From Aerococcaceae bacterium DSM 111022 (GTDB taxonomy: Bacteria; Bacillota; Bacilli; Lactobacillales; Aerococcaceae), in NCBI GenBank assembly GCA_015863195.1, contig JACBXO010000007.1, forward strand, positions 62,001-126,000: a stretch of DNA of 64,000 bases. Reading direction: 5' to 3'. Shown here piece after piece: positions 56,197 to 64,000 of the stretch; the first letter of the stretch is position 1, and each line of letters opens with the position of its first letter. A model generated the notes under the pieces. It was not told the DNA's origin, did no database searches, and was given only the letters and a program-made list of their open reading frames with translations. The position numbers were made by a program, and so were the translations under genes.

Positions 56197-56357
56197 TTGG
56201 GGAAAATATGGCAGAGGCCATTGGCGTGTAATTTCAATCGGAGTTAGGTTGAGGAGGAACTAAGTTTGGCTAGAGAATTGAGAGTAGTGGGAATAGTGAA
56301 AGTTGCGGGATTGTGGAATTGGACTATCACTCGATGTTTACTGGCAAAGGTCAAACC

Positions 56358-56394
56358 GTTAACCAACTAAGCGAAATCGGAGTTTAGTTTAACG
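56358..56394. repeat. Isolated GTTAACC/AGTTTAAC unit
   Basis: CCGTTAACCAACTAAGC with GGAGTTTAGTTTAACG, a single relative of the array at 25471-25665. The surrounding stretch 56200-56400 has no gene. Confidence 0.6.
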
Positions 56395-56423
56395 AAATGC
56401 CAATCTTCTTGCTTCCTGATTTA

Positions 56424-56580
56424 AGAAGATTGATAGATCGTCAATGTTTGTGTTCGGGAAATTGAGAAGATTGGTATTTAGTCAATGTTCTAACACGGTT
56501 AATTGAGAAGATTGACGGATTATCAATGTTTACAGTAAGGAAGTAGAGAAGATTGATAATTCGTCAATCTTCGGCCCCAA
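56424..56580. repeat. 41-bp array with arms AAGATTGA / TCAATCTT
   Basis: AGAAGATTG begins at 56424, 56465, 56506 and 56547, exactly every 41 bases, each with GTCAATGTT or TCAATCTT about 12 bases later. Confidence 0.92.
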
Positions 56581-56591
56581 TTAAAACTGGA

Positions 56592-56700
56592 GCACCTTCG
56601 TAATCCATGAAGATAGTCCAATCCCACTCAGCGTATCTTCGTGTTCAGTGAAGGTTCTATATTCTGAATCAGCATACCTTCACAATTCACGAAGGTATTC
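56592..56700. repeat. 41-bp array with arms CCTTC / GAAGG
   Basis: CTTC arms begin at 56596, 56637 and 56678, 41 bases apart. Within each unit CACCTTCG, GTATCTTCG or ATACCTTCA is followed by ATGAAGAT, GTGAAGGT or CGAAGGTAT. The arm in the middle unit changes on both sides together (TATCTTC with GAAGGT is weaker), hinting at pairing constraint. Confidence 0.8.
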
Positions 56701-56726
56701 GGACTTTTGGTAGCGAGAAATAAAAA

Positions 56727-56775
56727 ACGTGATTACTATACAACGTATTTCTGGTTACGTCACATAATAATCACA
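56727..56775 (-). terminator. Terminator of corA
   Basis: Read leftward, GTGATTAT and ATAGTAATCAC enclose a longer interrupted stem with ACGT arms and are followed by GTTTTTTA. Confidence 0.7.
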
Positions 56776-56787
56776 TCAATAATTCTT

Positions 56788-57732
56788 CTACATCCACTTA
56801 TTCCGTTTAAACAACCAATAACAAATGACCATTAAACCTATCGTACCAACACTAATCATTAACATCGCTGAGTCGGTATTTTCTCCTGGCACCGGGACAT
56901 TCATTCCCCACCAACCGCCAACAATAGTGGGGATAGTAAGAATGATGGACCAAACAGTAAGGATGCGCATAATTTGGTTCATGTTATTGTTAACGACGCT
57001 AGATAGGATATCACTTACTTTTTCATTGAATTGTTTTAATTCATGGACCATTCCACTTGCTTGATGTAATTCTACATTTACATCACGTAATAGACGGAAG
57101 TCAAATTCATCAGCATCAAGTTCGTTAAACTGTACTTTCAATCGTTCAAGCACATCACGGTTATTGTTGATACCTGAATTGAAGAAGACAAGTGCTTTAT
57201 TTAATTTCATCAAACGATAAAAAATATCGTTCTTCGTTGTTTTTGTCACAGCTATCTCCAAATCACGTATTTCTCGGTCAATTTCTTCTAATAAGTGGAT
57301 ATATAAACGGGCCACAAACCATAAAACATTAAGCATCAACCCTAATTCATCTACACCATCAAATGAATTTAATTTTACATCAGTCATCTCATTAAGTGAC
57401 TCCAAAGAATCTAAGCTGGTTATGATGACAACACCCGGTTTAGTAACAATTGCGATTGGAGAAGTCCGGTAAACGTCACGGAAATCATCTGTTTTTTCTT
57501 TGACAGGATAACTGAATAAAGATAAGGTGAATTCTTCGCCATTTTTATTAGTATGTGTTTCCCAACGAGCGACTTCATAACCATCCAATCCACTCGTAAT
57601 AAAGTCTTTAGGAATATCAAATTTTTCAACAATACTTTGGATCTTATTTTGATTTGCTTGCACAAGCTGATAGTAATCAAAAGAGTGACTTTCTTCTTTC
57701 TGTTCATAAGTGAATGTTTGGTGTTCAAGCAT
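56788..57732 (-). CDS. corA: CorA-family magnesium/divalent cation transporter
   Basis: A 314-residue protein with a large cytoplasmic N-terminal domain, long helices (about 140-250) and two C-terminal membrane helices. The signature G-M-N lies in G-W-W-G-M-N-V-P-V-P after helix 1. AAGGAGTGGTCTT precedes the ATG. It is monocistronic. The length and order are standard for CorA pentamers. I see no M-box riboswitch upstream. Confidence 0.95.
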   Translation of the reverse strand: MLEHQTFTYEQKEESHSFDYYQLVQANQNKIQSIVEKFDIPKDFITSGLDGYEVARWETHTNKNGEEFTLSLFSYPVKEKTDDFRDVYRTSPIAIVTKPGVVIITSLDSLESLNEMTDVKLNSFDGVDELGLMLNVLWFVARLYIHLLEEIDREIRDLEIAVTKTTKNDIFYRLMKLNKALVFFNSGINNNRDVLERLKVQFNELDADEFDFRLLRDVNVELHQASGMVHELKQFNEKVSDILSSVVNNNMNQIMRILTVWSIILTIPTIVGGWWGMNVPVPGENTDSAMLMISVGTIGLMVICYWLFKRNKWM

Positions 57733-57794
57733 AAGACCACTCCTTGTAATGTATTCTTTAACCCCATCTTATCATGTACTTGGCGAAATAACGT

Positions 57795-57819
57795 AAAAAA
57801 CGAGCTAAACACTCGTTTT
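57795..57819 (-). terminator. Terminator of the sugar ABC operon
   Basis: Leftward AAAACGAG and CTCGTTTT arms with a seven-base loop and a T run. Confidence 0.8.
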
Positions 57820-57827
57820 CATAGTTA

Positions 57828-58736
57828 CTAACCTTTTGTTCCTGCAGTGATATCCATACCTTCGATAAAATAACGTTGAAAGGTGAAAAATAAGATTATA
57901 ACTGGTAGTAGAACTAATAGTGAGCCAGCCATCAAATAATTCCATTGGGTTGCTACTTGTCCTTGGAACACTTGCAGTCCTAATTGTAACGTATAAAGTT
58001 CTTGATTATTAATATATAATAATGGCCCAAGAAAATCATTCCATGCTCCATTAAAGCTAAAGATTGCAATTGTTGCAAGGGCTGGCTTTGAAAGAGGAAT
58101 CATAATTTGCCACCATATTTTAAAATGACTTGCTCCATCAATCTTTGCTGCTTCGATTAATTCGTCAGAAATTGTAGAGTAAAACTGGCGAATTAAAAAG
58201 ATATTAAAAGCATTACCAAAGAATGCAGGAATGGTTAATGGTAAATAAGTATTCAACCAACCTAATTTCGCAAATAGCACATAAGTAGGTATTAACGTTA
58301 CGAAACCGGGTAGCATCATCGTGGCAAGTAATAGAGAGAATAGAATGTTTTTGCCTGGAAATTCAATTTTTGCAAAACCATAAGCAATAAATGAATTAGA
58401 TAAAACATTAGCGATTACAGATATAACAGCGATGAATAAAGTGTTTAATGTATAACGCGTAAAATTACCTGTCTGCCATGTTGTGATATAGTTTTCTAGA
58501 TGCCACTCCTCTGGCCAGAATGTTGGAGGGTATTGCATAATTTCAGGCATCGATTTGAAAGAGGTAATAATCATCCACCAAATAGGGGATAATAGAATAA
58601 TTGCACCAGCTACTAAGATGATAAAGATAATCGCTCTAGTAAATAAACTATTCCGCCGACCATAACTCTTCGGATGTTTTTTTGATGGTATTTTTACCGT
58701 CAGTTCAGCATTATCAGGCTGTGTTATTTGTTGCAT
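57828..58736 (-). CDS. Carbohydrate ABC transporter permease 2 (MalG-like)
   Basis: A 302-residue permease with six membrane helices of the CUT1 sugar family. The EAA loop reads E-A-A-K-I-D-G-A-S-H-F-K-I-W-W and N-D-F-L-G-P-L follows, both typical of MalG-like partners. The ATG at 58736 has AAGGAGGTCAATAAG before it and begins one base after the stop of permease 1; the longer frame from 58775 overlaps that gene. No ATPase gene is in the operon, so a shared MsmK-type ATPase is likely. Confidence 0.93.
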   Translation of the reverse strand: MQQITQPDNAELTVKIPSKKHPKSYGRRNSLFTRAIIFIILVAGAIILLSPIWWMIITSFKSMPEIMQYPPTFWPEEWHLENYITTWQTGNFTRYTLNTLFIAVISVIANVLSNSFIAYGFAKIEFPGKNILFSLLLATMMLPGFVTLIPTYVLFAKLGWLNTYLPLTIPAFFGNAFNIFLIRQFYSTISDELIEAAKIDGASHFKIWWQIMIPLSKPALATIAIFSFNGAWNDFLGPLLYINNQELYTLQLGLQVFQGQVATQWNYLMAGSLLVLLPVIILFFTFQRYFIEGMDITAGTKG

Positions 58737-58737
58737 C

Positions 58738-59679
58738 TTATTGACCTCCTTCGCGGTAAACCCAGCGTGGTGCAAGTTTTAAGTTAATCAGTGTAATGAC
58801 AAATACAATTAAGAATAGAACCCAAGACATAGCCATCGCATAACCCATTTCGAAAGTAACAAATGCTTTGTTCCACATGTGTAAGTTAAAGAACAGCATA
58901 GAATTTGCAGGGCCACCCGTTCCATTTTCAGACATAACATAAGCTTCTTGGAAAATTTGGAAAGAACCAATGATACTTGTTACGAGGTCAAAGAAGATGA
59001 TTGGTGTAATCATAGGTAAAGTAATATTGAAAAATTTCCTAATAGGACCAGCCCCATCAATTTCAGCTGCCTCATATAGCTGTGTGGGAATACATTGCAA
59101 GCTAGCGAGATAAAGTAACATAGACCCACCAACTTTCCATAAGTTCATAAAGATTAAGGCTGGTTTTGTCCAATTAGGATCGAATAACCAAACAGGACCT
59201 TCAATTCCAAAGCAAGATAAGACTATGTTAATCAGTCCAGATTGTGGACTCAATAATTGCATCCAAAGAAAATATACACCGACACCGGATAAGACAGAAG
59301 GTAAATAATAAATCGTTCTAAAGAAACGAATGCCGGGTATTTTTTGATTCATGAGTAAAGCAATTACAATTGCTCCAAGTAAAGTAGCAGGCACAGAAAT
59401 TACAACGTAATATAGCGTATTACCTAAAGATTTCCAAAATAAAGGGTCTCGTGTGAACATACGCTCGTAGTTTTCAAAACCAATGAAATCCATTTGCGAA
59501 GTAATGTCATAATTGGTAAAAGAAGCGATAAAAGAAAAAATGAGTGGCCCTAAAGTAAAGACAAAAAAGCCAATCAACCATGGAAGGATAAAAAGATAGC
59601 CTTGAATTGCTTCTTTGCGTTTCATTGAACTAGGGCGTTTCGTTTTTTTAGCTGATTTTCTTGAGAATACGTTTGCCAT
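58738..59679 (-). CDS. Carbohydrate ABC transporter permease 1 (MalF-like)
   Basis: A 313-residue CUT1 permease with six membrane helices and the EAA motif E-A-A-E-I-D-G-A-G-P-I-R-K-F-F. A basic N-terminus (K-K-T-K-R-P) precedes helix 1. GGAGGAGCATC precedes the ATG. It works with permease 2 and the binding protein encoded just upstream. A hairpin lies between it and the binding-protein gene. Confidence 0.93.
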   Translation of the reverse strand: MANVFSRKSAKKTKRPSSMKRKEAIQGYLFILPWLIGFFVFTLGPLIFSFIASFTNYDITSQMDFIGFENYERMFTRDPLFWKSLGNTLYYVVISVPATLLGAIVIALLMNQKIPGIRFFRTIYYLPSVLSGVGVYFLWMQLLSPQSGLINIVLSCFGIEGPVWLFDPNWTKPALIFMNLWKVGGSMLLYLASLQCIPTQLYEAAEIDGAGPIRKFFNITLPMITPIIFFDLVTSIIGSFQIFQEAYVMSENGTGGPANSMLFFNLHMWNKAFVTFEMGYAMAMSWVLFLIVFVITLINLKLAPRWVYREGGQ

Positions 59680-59710
59680 GATGCTCCTCCAATCGTTTGA
59701 ATAAAAAGAA

Positions 59711-59760
59711 AAATGCCTACTCTCAAAGTTAAATGTTAATTGGCTTAAAGAGAGGCATTT
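59711..59760 (-). terminator. Intercistronic hairpin between binding-protein and permease genes
   Basis: AAATGCCT (59711-59718) and AGGCATTT (59753-59760) form the base of a long hairpin. Partial termination or RNA protection here would give more binding protein than permease, a common arrangement. Confidence 0.65.
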
Positions 59761-59776
59761 AAAGTATTAAAGTATA

Positions 59777-61081
59777 TTAAGGTAACATCTGTTCGACCAT
59801 ATTTTGAGCATCGTCTAATGCTTCCTGTGGTGTTTTGTATCCAAGGTAAATATTATCGAGTTCAGTATTAATATATGTCATTATGTCAGGTATAGCTAAA
59901 GGTTGAGGTGTTAAGATTGTGTATTCCATATTTTCAACTGCAGCTTGATAAACTTCTTGCCCTTTTTCTGACAATGCCTCATTTGAAATTGCACTTTCCG
60001 CCGCTTCAATATGGGCAACATTATCAAAGTTATTTACAGCCCAATATTCTTGTGAAGTGCGGTCTGTTAAATATTTAATGAACTCCCATGATTCAGCAGG
60101 ATGTTCAGCTCCATAAGGAATTTCAACGACAAAGCCACCACCCCATGAGGTTGTTCCACCTGTACTGTTTTCAAATTCTGGAACAGTCGTTACACCGAAA
60201 TTTAAATCAGGTGCATAGGCAGCAATCTGAGAATAGTGTGTACCTTCTTTGATCATCATTCCAATCTTACCATTCATAAAGGGATCAGCTTGTTGATTAC
60301 CAAATTCAGCCGTAAAAGCGTTTAAAGTATCACTACCATATTGATTTTCATAATCAACAACCCAATCTAAAGCAGCAATACCTTCGGGGTTGTTAATGGT
60401 TGGAACATTATTCTCGAAATCCCAGAAACCATGTCCTGTTGCGTTCATATAATAGAAATCACCTTGGACGCCGTAACGAGGCACATAACCAATTCGATCA
60501 TAATTATCTCCATTCTTCACGTCCATTTTCATAGCCATTTCTTGAAGCTCTGCCCAGGTTGTTGGTGGTTGTTCAGGATCTAAGCCAACCTCTTCCATGA
60601 TATCTTTATTATAATAGAGAAGTCGTGTATCTGTAGTGAATGGTAGAGCATAACTTTCCCCTTCGAATAAAGTGGCATTCCATAAGTTCTCATAATATTT
60701 TTCAGAAAAAGTATCATCTTCTTGATTGATAAACTCAGTTAGATTTGTATTTTGGTTTTTCTCAGCACGCTGAGCTACTGTATTGATATCGTTAACGATG
60801 ACATCAGCCGGATCACCTGCAGCGATGGAAGCTAAATTCTTCGTGAAAATGTCTCCCCAAGGCAGATAAGTGTGGTTAACATGAATTTCGTCTTGAGAGT
60901 TGTTAAACTCTTCAACAATATGTTCAATGAAATTACGACGGGGTTCTGAACCCCAGAAAGTCCAAAAATCAAGCTCAACTACTTCTTCGTTTTCTTGAGC
61001 TGAAACAGTTTGGTATGAACTCAGATTAAATATAGGCAGAATCAAAGCGAAAGATAATAAAACCTTTATAATTTTTTTCAT
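59777..61081 (-). CDS. Extracellular sugar-binding protein of an ABC transporter (family 1)
   Basis: A 434-residue binding protein. A signal peptide (K-K-I-I-K-V-L-L-S-F-A-L-I-L-P) ends near T-V-S-A-Q; there is no lipobox Cys, which is unusual for a Gram-positive. Later blocks L-D-F-W-T-F-W-G, A-G-D-P-A-D-V-I and L-L-Y-Y-N-K-D-I-M-E-E-V-G-L are typical of CUT1 sugar binders, probably for oligosaccharides. AAGGAG lies before the ATG, which overlaps the stop of the DUF624 gene (ATGA). Confidence 0.92.
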   Translation of the reverse strand: MKKIIKVLLSFALILPIFNLSSYQTVSAQENEEVVELDFWTFWGSEPRRNFIEHIVEEFNNSQDEIHVNHTYLPWGDIFTKNLASIAAGDPADVIVNDINTVAQRAEKNQNTNLTEFINQEDDTFSEKYYENLWNATLFEGESYALPFTTDTRLLYYNKDIMEEVGLDPEQPPTTWAELQEMAMKMDVKNGDNYDRIGYVPRYGVQGDFYYMNATGHGFWDFENNVPTINNPEGIAALDWVVDYENQYGSDTLNAFTAEFGNQQADPFMNGKIGMMIKEGTHYSQIAAYAPDLNFGVTTVPEFENSTGGTTSWGGGFVVEIPYGAEHPAESWEFIKYLTDRTSQEYWAVNNFDNVAHIEAAESAISNEALSEKGQEVYQAAVENMEYTILTPQPLAIPDIMTYINTELDNIYLGYKTPQEALDDAQNMVEQMLP

Positions 61082-61688
61082 TGAATATTCTCCTTAATTT
61101 TAATAAAGTGACGACAGAGATAAGTAACTGTATAAATCGAACCACTGAATATAAACAGTAAACCCAAACCAGGTTGAAAAAGAACAATACCAATCAAAAC
61201 GACATGAGACAGTAACATAATAATGGATGAACCGAGATGTTTAATCATTAGAAAAAAAGCAACAACCAAAGCTCTCTTTAACGTTATTCTACGAGTAGTA
61301 TATAGATATAACGTGTAATGGAACAAACAATATAAAATGATACTGAGCAAAGCTAAAGCATATTTGAACGTAATAACCAATGGGCTATGATTAGTGATAG
61401 AATTTAAAATTAAAAAATCCAGACCTATTATCAAAATAATGGGTATCCAGAGAATCGAAAATTTGATACTTCTTTTCCAATGATATTTAATATAGTATTT
61501 AAATTGAGAAAAGATAGAATCTTGACTCGTTTTTTGATTATTGATTAAGTTATCAATAAATGTACTAAAGCAAATAGGCTGGGGAAAAGAGTGATTACAG
61601 GTAAACTAAATATAATAAAAAGCACATTAACATACACCAAAAAAGGGAATAAATACAAAAAAATTATTAAACGACTCTTAATACACAT
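61078..61688 (-). pseudogene. YesL/DUF624-family membrane protein, frameshifted
   Basis: From an ATG at 61688 one frame reads S-R-L-I-I-F-L-Y-L-F, then F-S-L-P-V-I-T-L-F-P-S-L and stops. A second frame takes up F-I-D-N-L-I-N-N-Q-K-T and runs through W-K-R-S-I-K-F-S-I-L-W to 61078. Joined near 61560-61570 they give about 203 residues, the usual YesL length, with several membrane segments. One base is lost or gained, or the read has an error. DUF624 proteins commonly precede sugar ABC genes, as here. Confidence 0.75.
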
Positions 61689-62309
61689 CACCCTTTCAAA
61701 TTAAAATCACATTAGTGTAATAGTATGATTACTATTTCAATAATTTTTTAAGCGTTTACAAAACATATCAGATACTTTTAGGTAACTGAAATAATATTAG
61801 TAAATTGCTTTAAATTTATTAAACACTTTAAATTTAGATAGTCAATTAATAGCTCCGCAGTATGATACATAATTTAAAACCTGCCATATTTTTATAGGTT
61901 ATTTTGTTTATAATCATCCTTTTTTAAATGCTAAAGTGGCTAATAAATAGGGTTCTTGTAAGGTACTTATAATAAAAGTGTCTTCCGGTTAATACTTTAG
62001 ATAAAACATTAATTGCCATTTGGCAAACAATATAGAATGTTTGGCAAATAGAAAGATACAGAGACTCCTCAAGTAAAAAAGGACCGATCTATTTAAATTT
62101 AACTACCTAAAAAATCAAAGGAAATTGAAAAGTTACATCACTGACTAAAAGATAGTTAGTCAAAATTTAATCAGAGAATATACTCCAACACTCACATCGA
62201 AGTTACTTCTAAAATCGACAGCATAATTTCCCCCCAAAAAAACTGTAAAACACAATTTATTAATGATATTATGTTAAGATAAATGACATTTAGATTAGAG
62301 GGCGGAAGA
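61689..62309. other. Intergenic region, AT-rich, no gene
   Basis: It must hold the promoter of the leftward sugar operon. The dyad GTAAT-AGTATG-ATTAC lies close to 61708-61725 and is a possible operator. GTTTGGCAAA-like words occur at 62015-62050. No convincing reading frame or RNA gene is seen. Confidence 0.45.
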
Positions 62310-63503
62310 ATGAAGAATAATATAAAAACGATGACGCATGTTTTCCTTACTGGATTGGCGGCGTGTTTACTCTATGCGGTGAGCGCGGGAATCCGAAGTA
62401 ATTATGGTATAATGTTGACATCAATTTCGGATAATTCTGGTGTTGCTTATGGTCAGGTCAGTTTAGTTCTAGCGATTAGCCAATTAGTCTTTGGTATTAT
62501 GCAACCTGTCTTTGGTATTGTGGCGCTGAAAAAATCGAATCGATTTGTATTAATGATGAGTGCGATTTTAATGGCGCTCGGGATGTTCATGATTCCTTAT
62601 AGCACGTCAGTTTGGACGCTGATGTTGGCACTTGGGATTATTCTGCCAGCCGGTACCGGTGGTATTTCGTTTGGGATTATTATGGGAGCCGTGACGCTTA
62701 AGCTCGGTGAACAAAAAGCGGCAACAGTATCTGGCTTAGTAAATGCAGCGAGTGGACTAGGTGGGGCCGCACTTTCATCCATTTTGCGTTCGACACTTTC
62801 AACAGTAGGGTTAGGTGCGACGACTTTTGGTTTGACGATTTTATTTCTACTACTGATACCAATGTCCTTACTATTAGGAAGTCAAAGTATATCAGCGGTC
62901 GAAGAAACATCAGAAAATGACGAAAGTATGGGTCAAGTATTCAAAGGCGCACTTTCTAACAAAAATTACCTACTCCTCATTTTCGCCTTTTTAACGTGTG
63001 GATTCCACATGGTTATTATTGAAACGCATCTTTATTCTCAATTTGTCTCTTATGGTATTAGCGAAACTTTCTCAGCATTCGCCTATTCAGGTTACGGAGT
63101 AGCAACGATTATCGGAGCTGTCATCAGCGGGATTTTATGCTCCAAACTCAAAATGAAAAATATTCTAGCCTTTCTGTACAGCGCACGTGCTGTCACAACT
63201 TTACTATTTTTACTAGCACCCAAAACACCAGCCATTGCCATGACCTTTGCGGTTATCAGTGGTCTAACAGGCGCATCAACTATCAGCCCAACATCCGGCA
63301 TCGTGGGTAAGATGTTTGGCTCCAAAAAACTTGGCGTCCTGTTTGGCTTCGCCTTCTTTAGTCACCAGGTAGGTGGCTTCTTAAGTGCCTCGCTTGGCGG
63401 TCTCAGCGTCGAAATGACTGGCGGCTATGTCATGATTTGGACGATTTCAATTATTTTATGTGTACTCGCCGGAATCGCAACATTTATCATGAAAGAAGAA
63501 TAA
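62310..63503 (+). CDS. MFS transporter
   Basis: A 397-residue carrier with 12 predicted membrane helices and a polar middle loop (E-E-T-S-E-N-D-E-S) near residue 200. The G-T-G-G-I-S-F-G-I-I-M-G-A and Q-V-S-L-V-L-A-I-S-Q blocks fit bacterial MFS carriers of the CynX/NarK-like or oxalate/formate-related groups; the substrate is unknown. I chose the ATG at 62310 because AGAGGGCGG precedes it; the frame start at 62283 has no ribosome site. It is monocistronic. Confidence 0.82.
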   Translation: MKNNIKTMTHVFLTGLAACLLYAVSAGIRSNYGIMLTSISDNSGVAYGQVSLVLAISQLVFGIMQPVFGIVALKKSNRFVLMMSAILMALGMFMIPYSTSVWTLMLALGIILPAGTGGISFGIIMGAVTLKLGEQKAATVSGLVNAASGLGGAALSSILRSTLSTVGLGATTFGLTILFLLLIPMSLLLGSQSISAVEETSENDESMGQVFKGALSNKNYLLLIFAFLTCGFHMVIIETHLYSQFVSYGISETFSAFAYSGYGVATIIGAVISGILCSKLKMKNILAFLYSARAVTTLLFLLAPKTPAIAMTFAVISGLTGASTISPTSGIVGKMFGSKKLGVLFGFAFFSHQVGGFLSASLGGLSVEMTGGYVMIWTISIILCVLAGIATFIMKEE

Positions 63504-63548
63504 TCTGACCAAACATTTTTTTAAAAAGTATGGCAGATACTACTAAAA

Positions 63549-63592
63549 ACAAAAAACACTCCCTCTATTAATGAAGCTGATGATTCATGGTA
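63549..63592 (+). terminator. Hairpin after the MFS gene
   Basis: TCCCTCTA and TAGAGGGA arms with an inner AATGAA/TTCAT stem; only a short T tail. Confidence 0.6.
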
Positions 63593-63704
63593 GAGGGATT
63601 ATTAATGTGTCCTATTTAATATGAAAATCTGCGATGATTAAACCATAACCATTCTATTTATATGTTATAATTTATATACATAAAGGATTTGGGAGGCGAT
63701 TATT

Positions 63705-64000
63705 TTGAGGAAGAAAATGCATAAATCAAAAGGGAAATGGATTGTTGTCGGCGTATTACTCGGAACAATGGGAATTTCTAGCACGGTCGTTAGTGCGGAA
63801 GAAGCTGTTATAGATTCAGATACTACTACTTTAGAAATTGAAGATGAAGAAGCGTCACCGTCTACAGAAACTCAAACAATAAAAGATAGTAGTTTACCAG
63901 AATCTGATTCGGAACCTGTAACCAACGAGTCAGATGAAGGAGAACTGGAAAGTACACTTCAGGAAACTCAAGACGCTGAAACAAGCTTTGAGTCTGAATC
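63705..64000 (+). CDS. Secreted surface protein with KxYKxGKxW-like signal (partial, runs off the window)
   Basis: A TTG start, six bases after GGGAGGCG, opens L-R-K-K-M-H-K-S-K-G-K-W-I-V-V-G. This resembles the KxYKxGKxW-type signal of large secreted glycosyltransferases and adhesins in Lactobacillales. A hydrophobic core and the cleavage site V-V-S-A-E-E follow. The next 70 residues are almost only Glu, Asp, Ser and Thr, a low-complexity N-terminal spacer. The C-terminus is beyond the window, so adhesin versus glucansucrase cannot be decided. TATAAT lies at 63666-63671. Confidence 0.75.
   Translation, partial: MRKKMHKSKGKWIVVGVLLGTMGISSTVVSAEEAVIDSDTTTLEIEDEEASPSTETQTIKDSSLPESDSEPVTNESDEGELESTLQETQDAETSFESE

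Overview
This is a low-GC Gram-positive chromosome segment. The ribosome-binding sites are strong AGGAGG types, TTG starts are common, a LacR-lacABCDFEG tagatose pathway is present, and an asymmetric BmrC/D-type ABC exporter and a KxYKxGKxW-like secretion signal point to Lactobacillales, probably near Aerococcaceae/Carnobacteriaceae. I do not assign a genus.

Layout. 1-5227: a palindromic repeat array, a leftward operon (YczE-like membrane protein, 2-hydroxyacid dehydrogenase, TIM-barrel isomerase), a Zur-box-controlled zinc-independent S14 gene, a guanidine-I riboswitch with its own terminator in front of a LysE/GAP-type membrane protein, and a DUF1801 protein. 5252-7030: about 1.8 kb of repeats. 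7141-15333: HAD phosphatase, MFS carrier, FAD/NAD(P) protein, AbgT transporter, amidase, membrane protein. 15601-22534: a complete type I restriction-modification locus (hsdM-hsdS-hsdR). 22650-23280: repeats. 23364-29176: disulfide reductase, Fic protein with an altered motif, membrane-tethered aminopeptidase-like hydrolase, more repeats, and a TrpX-like binding protein behind a phenylalanine-rich leader-peptide attenuator. 29612-34119: SDR dehydrogenase and the ABC exporter pair. 34120-35300: repeats. 35548-43968: orphan EIIC, two-domain PPK2, formamidase family, glycerol dehydrogenase, FMN reductase, glutathione peroxidase, RNA methyltransferase. 44322-46540: IS30/IS3 wreckage. 46871-54290: the complete lac tagatose-6-phosphate operon. 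54393-63503: small membrane peptide, GyrI-like protein, acetate transporter, CorA, sugar ABC operon with a frameshifted DUF624 gene, MFS carrier. 63705 to the end: start of a large secreted surface protein.

The most unusual property is between the genes. At least fourteen tandem arrays of inverted repeats, many with unrelated arm sequences, nearly all have a unit length of 41, 51, about 82 (2 x 41) or 92 (51 + 41) bases, which are close to whole multiples of one DNA helical turn. Some arms differ between arrays but keep their self-complementarity, and a composite palindrome cassette (A-B-C) recurs at four loci with about 41 bases between palindrome centres. I know of no described family with this rule, and I consider it the best candidate for an undescribed system here. 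Second-rank candidates are the guanidine-riboswitch-controlled LysE/GAP-type protein, the seven-segment RNA switch at 29231-29447, and a 236-bp insertion that regenerates the 3' end of an ABC transporter gene with only synonymous changes.

All family assignments come from reading motifs by eye; no database search was run.
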